Assembly (NCBI GenBank): GCA_000750105.3
Contig: JPHH03000007.1
Location: forward strand, 806,001-870,000
Source of the DNA: Tolypocladium sp. Sup5 PDA-1
Taxonomy: Eukaryota; Ascomycota; Sordariomycetes; Hypocreales; Ophiocordycipitaceae
DNA length: 64,000 nt
Reading direction: 5' to 3'
In this document: positions 1-10,029 of the stretch, in pieces
Position numbering within the stretch: position 1 is the stretch's first letter
Layout of the letters: each line of letters opens with the position of its first letter
Notes under the pieces: generated by a model
The model's input: only the letters and a program-made list of their open reading frames with translations
Databases searched by the model: none
What the model was told of the DNA's origin: nothing
Position numbers and translations under genes: made by a program

Positions 1-356
1 CCGCAGCCCGAGGCCGTGGCGAGGCAGCTGTATCGCCTGCTCAAGCCTGGCGGGAGGCTCATCTTCTGGGAGCACACGCGCAGCAGCGACGGCATCACCG
101 CCGTGGTCCAAGGTAAACAAACATCCCAATGCTAGTCCACTGTCCAAGCGTGCTGTCGACGCTGACATGGAACACCGCATCAGGCCTCTGGAACTGGCTC
201 TGGGCCCTGGCCATCGGCGGCTGCACCCTCAACCGCGACATCAAGGAGATGCTCCGCGAGGCAGGCGAGTGGGAAAACTTCGATAGCCTCCAGAGCGACG
301 ACTCGCCGCAGAGACTCCTCCCCAGGACCTGGGGCCAGCTTGTCAAGAAGTCGTAA
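1..356 (+). CDS. METTL7-like SAM-dependent methyltransferase, C-terminal part (5' truncated by window)
   Basis: Only the last two exons are in the window. Exon 1-112 is open from the first base and encodes a stretch containing LLKPGGRLIFWEHTRSS, the post-motif strand of a class I SAM methyltransferase (Lys-Pro-Gly-Gly followed by a beta strand and Glu-His). A 71-bp intron (113-183, GT...CAG) joins it in phase 1 to 184-356, which reads GLWNWLWALAIGGCTLNRD and ends with a TAA. The GC-L-x-R segment and the short C-terminal sheet match METTL7-type lipid or thiol methyltransferases. Family assignment is from memory of the pattern. The substrate cannot be told from this fragment, and the SAM-binding GxGxG motif lies outside the window. 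Confidence 0.75.
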
Positions 357-730
357 ACACGTCTGGAGCGAGCGAGCTTGGGTAGAAGGTATTGGACTTG
401 ACACTACCGACTACCGGGTGCAAAAAGGACGGCTGCGCCTAAACCTATGCTATGGGTATATGCTAGAATGTTAGATCAGTATGTGTGTCTGTGTATGCGT
501 GCCAATACGACGACATTCTCTCTCCCTTTCTCTGTTCGCCCAGATATGTATGCTGTGCAGGGTGGGGATAATAAAAACAAAGTACGGGCAAAAATGCAGC
601 ATGGACCCGATCAAGTCCAACCCTTCCTCCAAGGCCCAGACATTCTAGTCCTCAAACAAACAAACGCCAGTTATCTCGACATAAGTCATAATCGCGGTGG
701 CAGGCGAGCGAGCTCTGCCGAGGCGCTGGT
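357..730. other. Convergent intergenic spacer
   Basis: This is the 3' region shared by the methyltransferase and the minus-strand gene at 731-2320. It contains AT-richer text such as gggataataaaaacaaag near 563-581 that would suit 3' end formation on the plus strand. The only open frame (447-830, +) overlaps the downstream gene antisense and has no coding character. I see no gene in it. Confidence 0.6.
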
Positions 731-2320
731 CTACTTGGCCAGCTCGCCAGCAATCTCTTCCCTGACGTGGCGGCACCACTTGAGGATGGCAGTCTCAAGG
801 TCTTGCCACACTTGGGGCTCGCTGTTGTAGACGACGCCGAGCACGTCCACCTTGAGCAGCACCTCGAAGCGCAGCTCCGCAGCCTTGACCCAGTAGCGCA
901 GGTTGTCGGCGCACCGGTACGGCTTCTGCGTGTCCGTGTGAAAGATCGGGATCGCGCCGAATCGTCGCCTAGACTTCTTCACGGCCGCGTTGTGCAACTT
1001 GACGAGGCGCAGCCCATTCTGCATGGCCAGGAGGAATGGGGTAGGTGCCTCTGTCGCCTCCGACACGGGCGTCCACTCTGGGAGCGGCTCCGCCTCCGGG
1101 TCCATGGACACGAGGAACGCCCTCTCCCGCTCATACTCCCGGTTGGACCAATCTCCGTCCAGCCAAGTCCAGCTTGCTCGCTCTGCCCTCTCCGCTGCCT
1201 CGATTGCCTGCTCCTTCTGGAGGATGCCAAAGACGCTACCGATCCAGCCGCTCATAGTCTTGATCTCGTCGTCTTTCATGCCCCCCTTGAAGCCTCGGGT
1301 TGCCATCTGCTTCAGCACCTCCATCACGGCCAGCAAGTCTGCCCGGATCTGCTTCTCTGACTTGATAGAATCTAGGCGGTCCGGCATTTCGTGCGCTGTG
1401 TAGTACATCTTGGCTGCCCTGATGGCGAGCGTAACGACATCGAGAATGTGCATGCCCTGCAGTTCATACCAGCCTTGGGAGTTCTCCTCGGGCATGTTGG
1501 GGTACTGCGGTGCCTCGGCCTCCTGTTGAAATGTGCCGGCCTTGCGCTCGTCGGCCTCTCCTAGCGCCTTCGCGGCCTCTTGTAGGGCGCTTTCCAGTTC
1601 CGCCTTCAGTTCTACTATCGTGGGTGGCTTCGGTACTTGCGGATCCTTGTGGTGGTATGTGCTCACGGTGGGCGGAAGCATACCTGGGTCAGACTCGGCG
1701 AAGCTGTCCTCGAAATATTCGTCATCCATATCCCCGAGTGGGGAAACGATGCCGCCGCCAGCCTCCAGTCCATTGGCACCCAGGTCGGGGCTGCTACCCA
1801 TGGATGCATAGGACGAGTCGACGTCCAGCCCGGCGATCATGGGAGCGGAGCTCGTCCCCTCCAAGACTGACAGATCCAGGGTCGCGCGCTGTTTCTGCTT
1901 CTTGCGCGCCAGCTGGCCCCCCTTGCCATCCAGGAGGCCGGTTCGAGCAAAGTAGTATTGCAGATGCGCAATGCTGCCCAGGCTCATGACGCTCTCGCGG
2001 GACTTGGCGCTGGCCGCAAAGTCGGTGCCATGAGGCCGCACATATCCCCGGCGGCGGCCCTTGCGGTCAACGCCATGTGTGGACTGTCCAGACAGATTCG
2101 ATACGTCGGAGCGGCGCGAATGGAAGGACCCGGAGGAGTGGCGGGAGGACAGGTCGCTGCCCAGAGAGTCTCGTGAGGCGACGTCGGTATGGGATCCGTG
2201 CGACGCGGAGGAGGCGGTTGATACGCAGCGTGACAGCTCGGGACAGGCGCCGATGGCGACCGTCGGCGACGTCTCGGGCGAGGGGGGCCGGCACAGCTGC
2301 TGCTCGTTTGCGGTGGCCAT
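731..2320 (-). CDS. Conserved fungal protein of unknown function, 529 aa
   Basis: A single exon starts at an ATG (2320) and ends in TAG (731). The N-terminal 130 residues are Ser/Arg-rich and probably disordered, with a basic RKGRRRGYVRPHG patch. Then comes a conserved-looking segment (HLQYYFARTGLLDGKGGQLA, about residues 121-140). An acidic linker follows, and from about residue 285 to the end the protein is helical (HILDVVTLAIRAAKMYYTAHE and later helices rich in Trp, Glu and Arg). No signal peptide or membrane segment is visible. I do not recognise a catalytic motif. The uninterrupted 529-codon frame, coding-like composition and ordered C-terminal half support a real gene, probably a Pezizomycotina-specific family. 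I assign no function. Confidence 0.8.
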   Translation of the reverse strand: MATANEQQLCRPPSPETSPTVAIGACPELSRCVSTASSASHGSHTDVASRDSLGSDLSSRHSSGSFHSRRSDVSNLSGQSTHGVDRKGRRRGYVRPHGTDFAASAKSRESVMSLGSIAHLQYYFARTGLLDGKGGQLARKKQKQRATLDLSVLEGTSSAPMIAGLDVDSSYASMGSSPDLGANGLEAGGGIVSPLGDMDDEYFEDSFAESDPGMLPPTVSTYHHKDPQVPKPPTIVELKAELESALQEAAKALGEADERKAGTFQQEAEAPQYPNMPEENSQGWYELQGMHILDVVTLAIRAAKMYYTAHEMPDRLDSIKSEKQIRADLLAVMEVLKQMATRGFKGGMKDDEIKTMSGWIGSVFGILQKEQAIEAAERAERASWTWLDGDWSNREYERERAFLVSMDPEAEPLPEWTPVSEATEAPTPFLLAMQNGLRLVKLHNAAVKKSRRRFGAIPIFHTDTQKPYRCADNLRYWVKAAELRFEVLLKVDVLGVVYNSEPQVWQDLETAILKWCRHVREEIAGELAK

Positions 2321-5300
2321 GTGGGAGGCTTATGCTGCAGCGCAGGGAGCAGTCGATCGCGTGCGACGTGTCTGTCTTGTTTGCAGACGATGCGTGCGAG
2401 TGCCGGCATGTGGCTGCAATCAAATCGTCGTGGCACTGAGAGCGGGACCGCTGGCGGTCTCGGCGGTGATTAAGTGCATGTACGAAGTACGTGTAAAGAA
2501 AGGGCGTGTAGAAGCAAAGCAAGACAAAAGCTCTGGCCGCGGCTCGACCAGGCGGCGCAAACTGCTCCAGGCGCACTTCCGAGGCGGGTATTGATGGTGT
2601 TGACGGTGGTGATTGATGCTGGAGAGAGCAGCGTCGCAGGACTTCGCAGCACAGGTCGACGCGGCCGCGCGCGCGCAAGATAGCGATGAAAGTCGTGGAT
2701 GATCCGAGGCAGGCCACAGTTTGCAGGCCAATATCGGGGATCAGGGGTTCGGCCGGAGGCGCCGACTCTGTGGTTGGTGGGAGGACGAGGATTCGAAATT
2801 GCGTCGCGTCCGCTGGTGCCACGGCAAAGGCGGGGATGGATGGCGTGAAACCACACGAGCCGGGCCGGACGGAGCAACAGGCAAAGGCAAGGCAGGGCTC
2901 GGTTTTGATTTGATTTATTGTATCCGTATAAGGGGTTGATTTAGGACTGCTGTGGCCGACGGTGGCGATTCGGAGAGAGGTGAGGTGACGGTGAGATGAG
3001 GTTTATACTGCAAGGTACTTCATGCAGGTGTCGTGACTGATGAGGTTACCGACTGATCCGTGCCTGCCCTAGGGACGCCAAACCCCTCAAACAATAGACG
3101 CGCTGGACAGATTAAAAGGGCAAGAGCGACATCGGGTGCAGTGAATGTCTCGACGGGAGCGCTGCTGTTTCGTTTTATACGTTTTGAACATGTTGGTTCA
3201 GCTCAGCTCGTCAACACAGCTCCTGAACACTGAGCATGAAGCGGGTGGGCGCTACTTCGTACCGAGTACTCCGTAGCCCGGTGTCATATCCCCGGGCAAC
3301 GTCGAGCGGAGCGAACTTTGCCTGCAATCTCCTGCCCGCCGTGGCTGGCTGGAATGCTTCCTCATGTCCACGGTGGTTGCCACGACGGCAGAGACATGGT
3401 CAAAGGGCTCCTGGCTGCGGTGCATTGTGCTGCGAGGGCGAAAGTGGATAGCGAGAGTGGAGGCCTGTGTAAGTCGCCTCGCCGTTGAGACGACGGCAAA
3501 GAGAAGAGCATGTCGTGTATCCGTAGTCCGTATACAACGACCCCATCGAAAGACTGCAAAGCTCCCGTCATCGGACGGCCCTGATCGAGCCTTGCCAGGA
3601 CGGCCGGATGATCCCGAGCAAAGCTCTGTGCGGACCATGACAGGTGAGATACGTATGTATACTCGTACTCGTACATGCAACTTTGGGCCCCTGTTCACCA
3701 GAGGCGTCATGCGCATTCCACACCGGCGGCGGTTGACACACGTGCACTGTAACTCGACATTACCGTCAGGTACATCAGTTGCCACACCGGCCGCAAGCCG
3801 AATATGAGATATCCGGCTGCTGCATGGCCGTTGAGACGCCATGGCTGATGCCAGCAAGGCCTTTCCACGGGCAAGGAGCTTGGCCAGGGCGCAATTTCAC
3901 GGGTGACTGACGTGTGCTTTTCGTAGCCACATGGCGGATCTCGTGATTTTACGGCCGCAACGGGCAATCAGATTTGTTTCCTGCTCGAGTTCAACGGCTA
4001 TGGCGTCCAAACGGACAGCAGGCAACCGACGGCTTCTGGATATCGGGTCAGCCCAAGTGCCCTGAACCGCGCCTCGATCAAGACGCTTCGTCCCTGCTCT
4101 CGTCCAACCTCCTCTTCCAGAAAGCACAGAGAAGCCCGCGGCTGGTAATTAATGGCTCGGAAGATGAGCGACCCACGGGGCCGGGTCGGAAGTACACTTT
4201 GGCCAGCGCTATGTACCCTGAAAGCGCAGGACCCCCCTGTCCCATCTGGGGCGTTGATCGAATTCATTTGAAACCCGACCAGAGAAGCGCAAATGCGGCG
4301 TTGCTTCGGCTCGTGCGATACCTGTACGAAGGACTCTTAAGTTACGAAGAACTCGTTGGAGCTGCGAGGGCCTCATCAGGCGAGATGCATCTGTACGGAT
4401 GATAGTCCGTACGAGTACAGTGCGGTACAGGCACCAGCCGAGTATTCACGCGCGGACAAGACTAGCTGCAAACTCTCCGAGACGCGTCGAGCCGAGGGAG
4501 ACGCGACGCAGGGCCGCCAATCGACGTCGTCTCCATCCCCCGCTGCTGGGCTTGGGCAGTCGCTGGAGCGAGTGCTGCAAGTGCCGGCCCAAGGCGGAGG
4601 CTAATTATTATCAAGTCGCACCGTGGGTGTAGCACGGCAGTCCAACGGCCAGTTGAGCAACATTCATGGAAACATTTTATACTGCTCGTCTCCGTCTCCT
4701 ATTCACTGTTTGATCGTACGAATCCCTCTCCCTGTCTGTCGTCGTTGTACTGGCACTTTGTCCGTCGAGGCGCCAAAATCCAAGGCGCGTTTCAACTACT
4801 TTCCATTTCGCTTGTCGTTGCCTTGGGTTGAGCCTCGTGGCGCGCCCCCATCGGCGGCGCCTCATCTAATAAACTCATTCTCGCTGTCCCCTCCTGCGGC
4901 CAGGGCGTCTTCCTTTTTCCACTGTTCCCCCAACTCCGCTCGCTCGCGCAATCCATTGCTCTTTGCCTTTTCTCCCCTTCCTTTGCAGCTGCCCCCTTTC
5001 TCGTTCGGCCCGTTTCGGCGCATCGCGTTGCGCACCGGGACGAACCGCAGTTACACTCGCTGTACCTTACCTAGGTACCGACCATCTCCCGCTCCCTCGA
5101 CCGCTGTGCAGCCTGCAGGCTTCCAGCAACCATCGCTCCACGACCGCCTGCAGGCTCCTGCAGGTCCTGCAGAAGTGGCAGCCCCAGCACATCAGTGGCA
5201 TTGGGTGCTGGAGACGATCCCCTCACCCCACTCGCCTCCCACTTGCCTCCCACTGGTTCACTCACCTCCGGCGCGACTCCATCCCTCGTTTCGGCTCCTG

Positions 5301-5704
5301 TCTCGTCACCTCGCCGGCTCTTGCAGCCCATCCAATTGGTGCCTTGAACAAGCAGGTGCTCGACCCGACAGAGCCAAGTTATTAACGCGCCCGTCACCTC
5401 GCAAAAAGAGCCGCGGCCGACGGTGGAGTGGACAGGTCAAAGTTGGGCCTCGACGCCCTCCAACCCTCTAGCGCTCCACAGGTTCTATTGCACCCTGCAG
5501 ATTATTACTGCTTCCCATCAGCCCACAGGGGCCTCCAGTGGCACCAACTGGCAGCCGCCGGCTTCGCCCTGAGCCATTACTACCTGGTGGACTCGTACGA
5601 AGTACAGCAGTGGGCTCACCGCGGCTCGGGCTCCGTCAGCGATCCGACCCCAGTCAACTCCCACCTCGCCTTTCCCTTCTCGAGGCATACCAGGCCTCCC
5701 AACT
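2321..5704. other. Long divergent intergenic region, no gene recognised
   Basis: About 3.4 kb separate the divergent starts of the gene ending at 731 and KAR9. Open frames on both strands (for example 3252-3857 and 4623-5471) lack protein-like composition. The last 1.1 kb before KAR9 is pyrimidine-rich on the plus strand (CT-rich blocks near 4900-5300), as expected for a long fungal 5' leader. The region holds several copies of the GTAC-core motif discussed in the findings: 2478-2492, 3253-3275, 3517-3534, 3651-3676, 4392-4429 and 5591-5606. There is one TACCTAGGTACC box near 5065-5080. Confidence 0.55.
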
Positions 5705-8700
5705 ATGACCGCCTGCGCCGACCATCCGCCTGCTGTAGTAGCCCCGAGCATCATCAACAGCAGTAGCAGCAGCAGCAGCAGCAGCCGTGAAGGCGCTGCA
5801 AGCGAAGTAGCCGTGGGTCTGCTCAGGCACCACCTCCACGGCGGCCGCATCGACTACTACGACGACGACCAGCATCGGCAAGATGCGGTCTGCCAGGTCT
5901 TGAGCTTCGCCGACATCCCCAGCGACATCTCCCAGCTCCCCGTCCCACGTGGCGCCACCAACGCCGCACCACAAGGAGGTGGAGGACCGCCTACCAACAT
6001 CAACTTCAACATCAGCATCAACAACCCTGCGACCACGGCCGCCGCCGACGACAACGACAACTTCAACCCAATAGACACGCCCGCGCTCAGCCGCACCACC
6101 ACCAACAACACCAGCAGAAGCACCAGCAGCGGCAGCTTCACCAACAATACCAGCAGCAACACCGTGACCGCCGCCGCACACAACAGCCACGCGCCGCCTG
6201 TGCCTCCACCGCCTCAACACCACCAGCTCCCAGCCTCGGCCATCCGCAAAACCTCGCCTGGCTTGGCTGCCCGACTCAAGGCATTGGGCTTCGGAACCTC
6301 CAAAAAGACGACCGACTCCGCCACGCCGCAGCACGACCACGTCGGTCGCCTCGACGAAGAACAGCTGCGCCAGCTCGACGAGAAACACCAGGCGGGCTCC
6401 CTCACCTCGGTCATCTCCAGGCGCGGTCGGCCCTGGAAGGGGCCTGGCGCTGCCACGTCGTCCTCGACGTCGCTCAATCCCCCCGCCCAGCCTATCGTCG
6501 CCGCCGAGTCCCCCCAGCTGCCCGAGATCAAGACGCCAGAGCCCCTGGCCATGGACACGCAAAAGTACCGGCTGCCCGACCACACCAACGGCAATGGCAC
6601 AAAGGTGACGCTCGACACGCGCCGAGAGCACCTCGAGCGCAACACGCGTCCTCCATCCCCTGATGCCGTGCCCCCGCCTCCGCCTCCCAAGGAAACGCCC
6701 CCTGCCGTCGTGGCTCCTCCCACCGTCGCATCTCCCAACGACTATGTTCCCGGCCTGAGCTCCTACTTCACACCAGGCCATACCCGACCGGGATCTATAT
6801 ACACCCTCTCCCGAGCTTCCTTTGCCAACCAGCTCGCCCAATTGACATCGCTCCAACTACCCGACGCCGAATCCCTATCCAGCAAAGTATCCGCCATACG
6901 CACCGCGCAAGTCGCTGCCAAGGCTCTCATCAACGCCGCCGAGCAGATCCGAAGCTGGATCTGCAAGGCACAGGAAGTCATTGGCGGTCTCGACAGCGAG
7001 GATGATGTTGAGTGGGCCGCTGCCGGTGGCAGAGAGGGGCTGGAAGAGGTTGAGAATGCCATCACTCGCTTCGAAGAGCTCATCAACGTCTACGTTGGCG
7101 CCATTGAGGAGCTGCAGGGACGGGGCGACATCTCGAGCGTCGCCGCCGAAGATTTGAAGCGAGCAGTAAGCCAGATGGAATGCATCATTGACGAATGGGC
7201 CAAGATTCGGGCCACCCTGCATACCGTTCGAGCACAGGTCGAAATCGCCATGGAGTGGGAGGAACTGTGGAACAATGTACTCGGGGACATCCAGGGTGAG
7301 ATGGACGAGTTGAGCCGGCTGGTCTTTGAGATGGAAGAGCGCCGCCACAAGAGTATCGTGGCCGCAGCCAGCGGCGACAACGTCGACATTGGCGACCTCG
7401 AGACCATCGTCGAAGATTCTCCCGTCCCTGGCTCACGGCTGCAGGCACCCAACCGCTTCAGCCTCCCAGCTCTGCCCGTTAGCCCCAGCTCTCCCGGCAC
7501 ACCAGGTCTGTCGCAGGACGACTCCAGCCTCCTGGCTCTGTTCGCCAGGATGCAACCCCTACGGGCCTCGCTCGACTTTCTCCCGATGCGGCTCTCTGTG
7601 TTCGAGGCGAGAGCCGAGAAATCCTTCCCCACCGCATGCGACGAATTGGAGATGCGTCGAACTGCCCTTGACGCTAGCTACAAGAAGCTGGAGAAGGACG
7701 CCGAGTCGCTGCGCAAGGAGCTTGGCGAAGACCGATGGGTGATTGTCTTCCGCGGCGCCGGTCGACAAGCACAGAAGATGCACGAGTCTGTCCAACGATC
7801 TCTGCTCAAGCTCAGAGAGGCGGTGGACGCTGGCCTGCACTTGACGAGCCCGCCGACTATGACTAAGAAGATGGAGAGCTACGAAGCCAAGAAGACACAC
7901 TACGGCCCAGCCATCGAGCGGGTCTTATCAATCATTGACAAGGGCGTCAAGGACCGACTCACGGTCAACGGCGAAATCTTGCGCCTCCATAGCGACATGC
8001 AGTCTCGGTGGGAGTCTCTGAAGCATCAGATGAGGGAGATGGATGCAATCCTCGAGGACATCCAGATGGACAGAAAGGGCCGGCAACTGCGAGACTCCAT
8101 CTCGAGCCTGCTTTCCAACGACAGGTCCACCATCGGCAGCGGCCACGATACACCGGGAAGCTCTCCGCCGTCCTCTGTCATCATGTCCAGCCTCGGCTTT
8201 GATCCGCATACTCCGGTCATGAGGGCCAAGGGGCGGTCACCCGGTGCAAGCAACAGCGCTCCTCACCCCGTCAACAGGAGACACTCGTCTCTACCCGCGC
8301 CTGCATCCCAGTTTGCCAGGAAGACGGGCTCCCGCCTCTCCACAATTGCCAGCTCCTCCGCTGCCACTCCCGTGGTTTCTAGTATCAGGACGCCGCGTCC
8401 TGGATCTACTCTGGGATACCGCCCAGCGTGGAACGGGTCCACCAACGTCTCTGCCCTGGATACGGGCCACAACTTCACGCCCCTGACTCTAACCACACCG
8501 AGCCCCTATACCAAGAGTACACTGGGAACCCGGCGATCCGTCTCAGCGCTCACGCCTTCTTCTGGCGGGTCAAGGCTGCCCACTCTCCGAAACCCGCTCA
8601 TCCGTGCCTCGTCGGAGTCGCCCAAGGTTAACCAGACGCCTTCCAGGACGAGCCACTCGCGACTTTCCTTCCGTGAGCGCCTGGCTTCGCCTGGCCCCTA

Positions 8701-9016
8701 CTCTCAGCAGGCTCTTTCCAAGCCACGGCCATTGGCACAGAGCTCCATGTCAGTTCCGTCAGTTCCGTCCACGAAGCGCCGCGCCTCCGTGCAGCCGTCA
8801 GGGTCAGAGTCGACTGTCGACGAGGGCCAGACGAGCCGCCCCGCCAGCTCCCTTGCGTCAACGTCTCGCCGGAGCAGCATGCTTCCGATGCCGAGAGGGA
8901 TGAAGGAAGGGAGCACGGGTCGGGCGAGTCCTCAGTTTGCGGCTGCCAGCCGCTCTAGCATGCGCAAGACCACGCCCGTGGAATTCAAGGACCTAAAGCC
9001 AAGATGGCGCCACTGA
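5705..9016 (+). CDS. KAR9: KAR9-like karyogamy / spindle-orientation protein, 1103 aa
   Basis: KAR9 links cytoplasmic microtubule tips (through the EB1 protein Bim1) to myosin V and actin, orienting the spindle and nucleus. A single exon begins with ATG at 5705. Residues 1-340 are low complexity: a Ser run encoded by CAG/AGC repeats, Asn/Thr/Ser tracts and Pro-rich patches. The core from about 345 to 800 is alpha-helical (GSIYTLSRASFANQLAQLTS, then EVIGGLDSEDDVEWAAAGG and helices to DIQMDRKGRQLRDSISSLL) and matches the fungal KAR9 domain. The tail (about 805-1103) is basic and Ser/Pro/Arg-rich; GGSRLPTLRNP near residue 955 resembles an SxIP/SxLP EB1-binding motif. The length is larger than yeast Kar9 and typical for filamentous fungi. 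Domain identity is from family knowledge; the EB1 motif is inference. Confidence 0.88.
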   Translation: MTACADHPPAVVAPSIINSSSSSSSSSREGAASEVAVGLLRHHLHGGRIDYYDDDQHRQDAVCQVLSFADIPSDISQLPVPRGATNAAPQGGGGPPTNINFNISINNPATTAAADDNDNFNPIDTPALSRTTTNNTSRSTSSGSFTNNTSSNTVTAAAHNSHAPPVPPPPQHHQLPASAIRKTSPGLAARLKALGFGTSKKTTDSATPQHDHVGRLDEEQLRQLDEKHQAGSLTSVISRRGRPWKGPGAATSSSTSLNPPAQPIVAAESPQLPEIKTPEPLAMDTQKYRLPDHTNGNGTKVTLDTRREHLERNTRPPSPDAVPPPPPPKETPPAVVAPPTVASPNDYVPGLSSYFTPGHTRPGSIYTLSRASFANQLAQLTSLQLPDAESLSSKVSAIRTAQVAAKALINAAEQIRSWICKAQEVIGGLDSEDDVEWAAAGGREGLEEVENAITRFEELINVYVGAIEELQGRGDISSVAAEDLKRAVSQMECIIDEWAKIRATLHTVRAQVEIAMEWEELWNNVLGDIQGEMDELSRLVFEMEERRHKSIVAAASGDNVDIGDLETIVEDSPVPGSRLQAPNRFSLPALPVSPSSPGTPGLSQDDSSLLALFARMQPLRASLDFLPMRLSVFEARAEKSFPTACDELEMRRTALDASYKKLEKDAESLRKELGEDRWVIVFRGAGRQAQKMHESVQRSLLKLREAVDAGLHLTSPPTMTKKMESYEAKKTHYGPAIERVLSIIDKGVKDRLTVNGEILRLHSDMQSRWESLKHQMREMDAILEDIQMDRKGRQLRDSISSLLSNDRSTIGSGHDTPGSSPPSSVIMSSLGFDPHTPVMRAKGRSPGASNSAPHPVNRRHSSLPAPASQFARKTGSRLSTIASSSAATPVVSSIRTPRPGSTLGYRPAWNGSTNVSALDTGHNFTPLTLTTPSPYTKSTLGTRRSVSALTPSSGGSRLPTLRNPLIRASSESPKVNQTPSRTSHSRLSFRERLASPGPYSQQALSKPRPLAQSSMSVPSVPSTKRRASVQPSGSESTVDEGQTSRPASSLASTSRRSSMLPMPRGMKEGSTGRASPQFAAASRSSMRKTTPVEFKDLKPRWRH
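5755..5787. repeat. CAG/AGC trinucleotide tract inside KAR9
   Basis: An interrupted CAG-type run near the 5' end of KAR9 encodes a poly-serine stretch at about residues 18-27. It is likely length-variable between isolates. Confidence 0.7.
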
Positions 9017-10029
9017 GCTGTGGCAGCGCAGAAACAATATCCGACATCTAGCCCTTGCGGCAAACACTCACTCTATCCAAGGAACATGCTTGCTGTCAAT
9101 TGAACCCTCGCTGGTTTTCCTTGACGATACCCTTGCAGATTGTATATACCTCGAGCTTGGCGAGGAACCGCGAGTACGCGCCCCCGTCATTCAGACATGC
9201 CCTTTTGAACGTTCACAGCGCGGCGCATTGGGTGAGGGAGGGCGAGGGACGGACGACGGAGTTTCAGGCAATGAAGCAGCGGATTCTTTTCTGCACCCTC
9301 TCCTTCGATTTTGCGAGCAACCTTGGTCGCGCTTTTTCTATCACAGCCCTTTGGCCCATTTGCCTCTTCGATGTTATTTCGTTTCGGCTCTCTGCGGCTT
9401 TCCTCCACTTCCCGCGCCTCCTGTTCTCCTGTATCATGACTGCCGGTTGTACGCTGAACGAACGGAGAACTGTGGTGGAATGACGCATGGAGACACCAAG
9501 CGAGCGGTCATGGCGCACGGCTTGCGAGGGACGTTTTATACCCCGGCTCTATGCTTGCTATAATGTAGATACCATAGTGTGAGTTGAAGTGGCCATCTCT
9601 TTCTAGTTGGCGAGGAAGTGATGTGTGAGATTATTGAAAGGATTATACCTCATCTGCCGCATTCATTCGCCTCGTGCACAACATGTGTTGCAAGTTTTCC
9701 ACGAAACGCATGAGATGATAGCTGCGTGGGTATTCATTCATCAATATACTGTAGATATAGTCACCCGCCAATGCTCAAAACGCCGAGTCGCCATCGAGAT
9801 GCAGGTCCGTCTCTCTACACGCAGAGCCTCTAGCTGGATACCCCCTGAATCTGGATTCGCCCAAGTACAGCTCCGTCACTCATAACCGAATGACTACCAA
9901 GTGCCCGACATGTCTTCAATCATCTCTTTCCGTGTCAGCTCAAGTTTCCTGTGGCCATTGCCGACACGATCCGCATCCTCGTGCACGCCCGGAGTCAGTC
10001 AAGCACTTCGTATGGCAGACAGCCCACTT
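9017..10029. other. Convergent 3' region between KAR9 and SGS1
   Basis: About 1 kb lies between two stop codons. Short open frames on the plus strand (9055-9483, 9090-9563) have no recognisable protein pattern and probably lie in the KAR9 3' UTR. Near 9560-9800 the DNA becomes AT-rich (tgctataatgtagatacc and similar), fitting transcript ends. I see no gene in it. Confidence 0.55.

Noticed and set aside
4623..5471. 282-codon frame upstream of KAR9
   Set aside because: CT-rich 5' leader; Ser/Pro/Leu bias and equally open alternative frames indicate noncoding DNA.
5654..6856. 400-codon open frame on the minus strand opposite KAR9
   Set aside because: Lies antisense to the low-complexity N-terminus of KAR9; composition is Val/Gly/Arg-rich shadow of Ser/Thr/Pro codons with no domain pattern.
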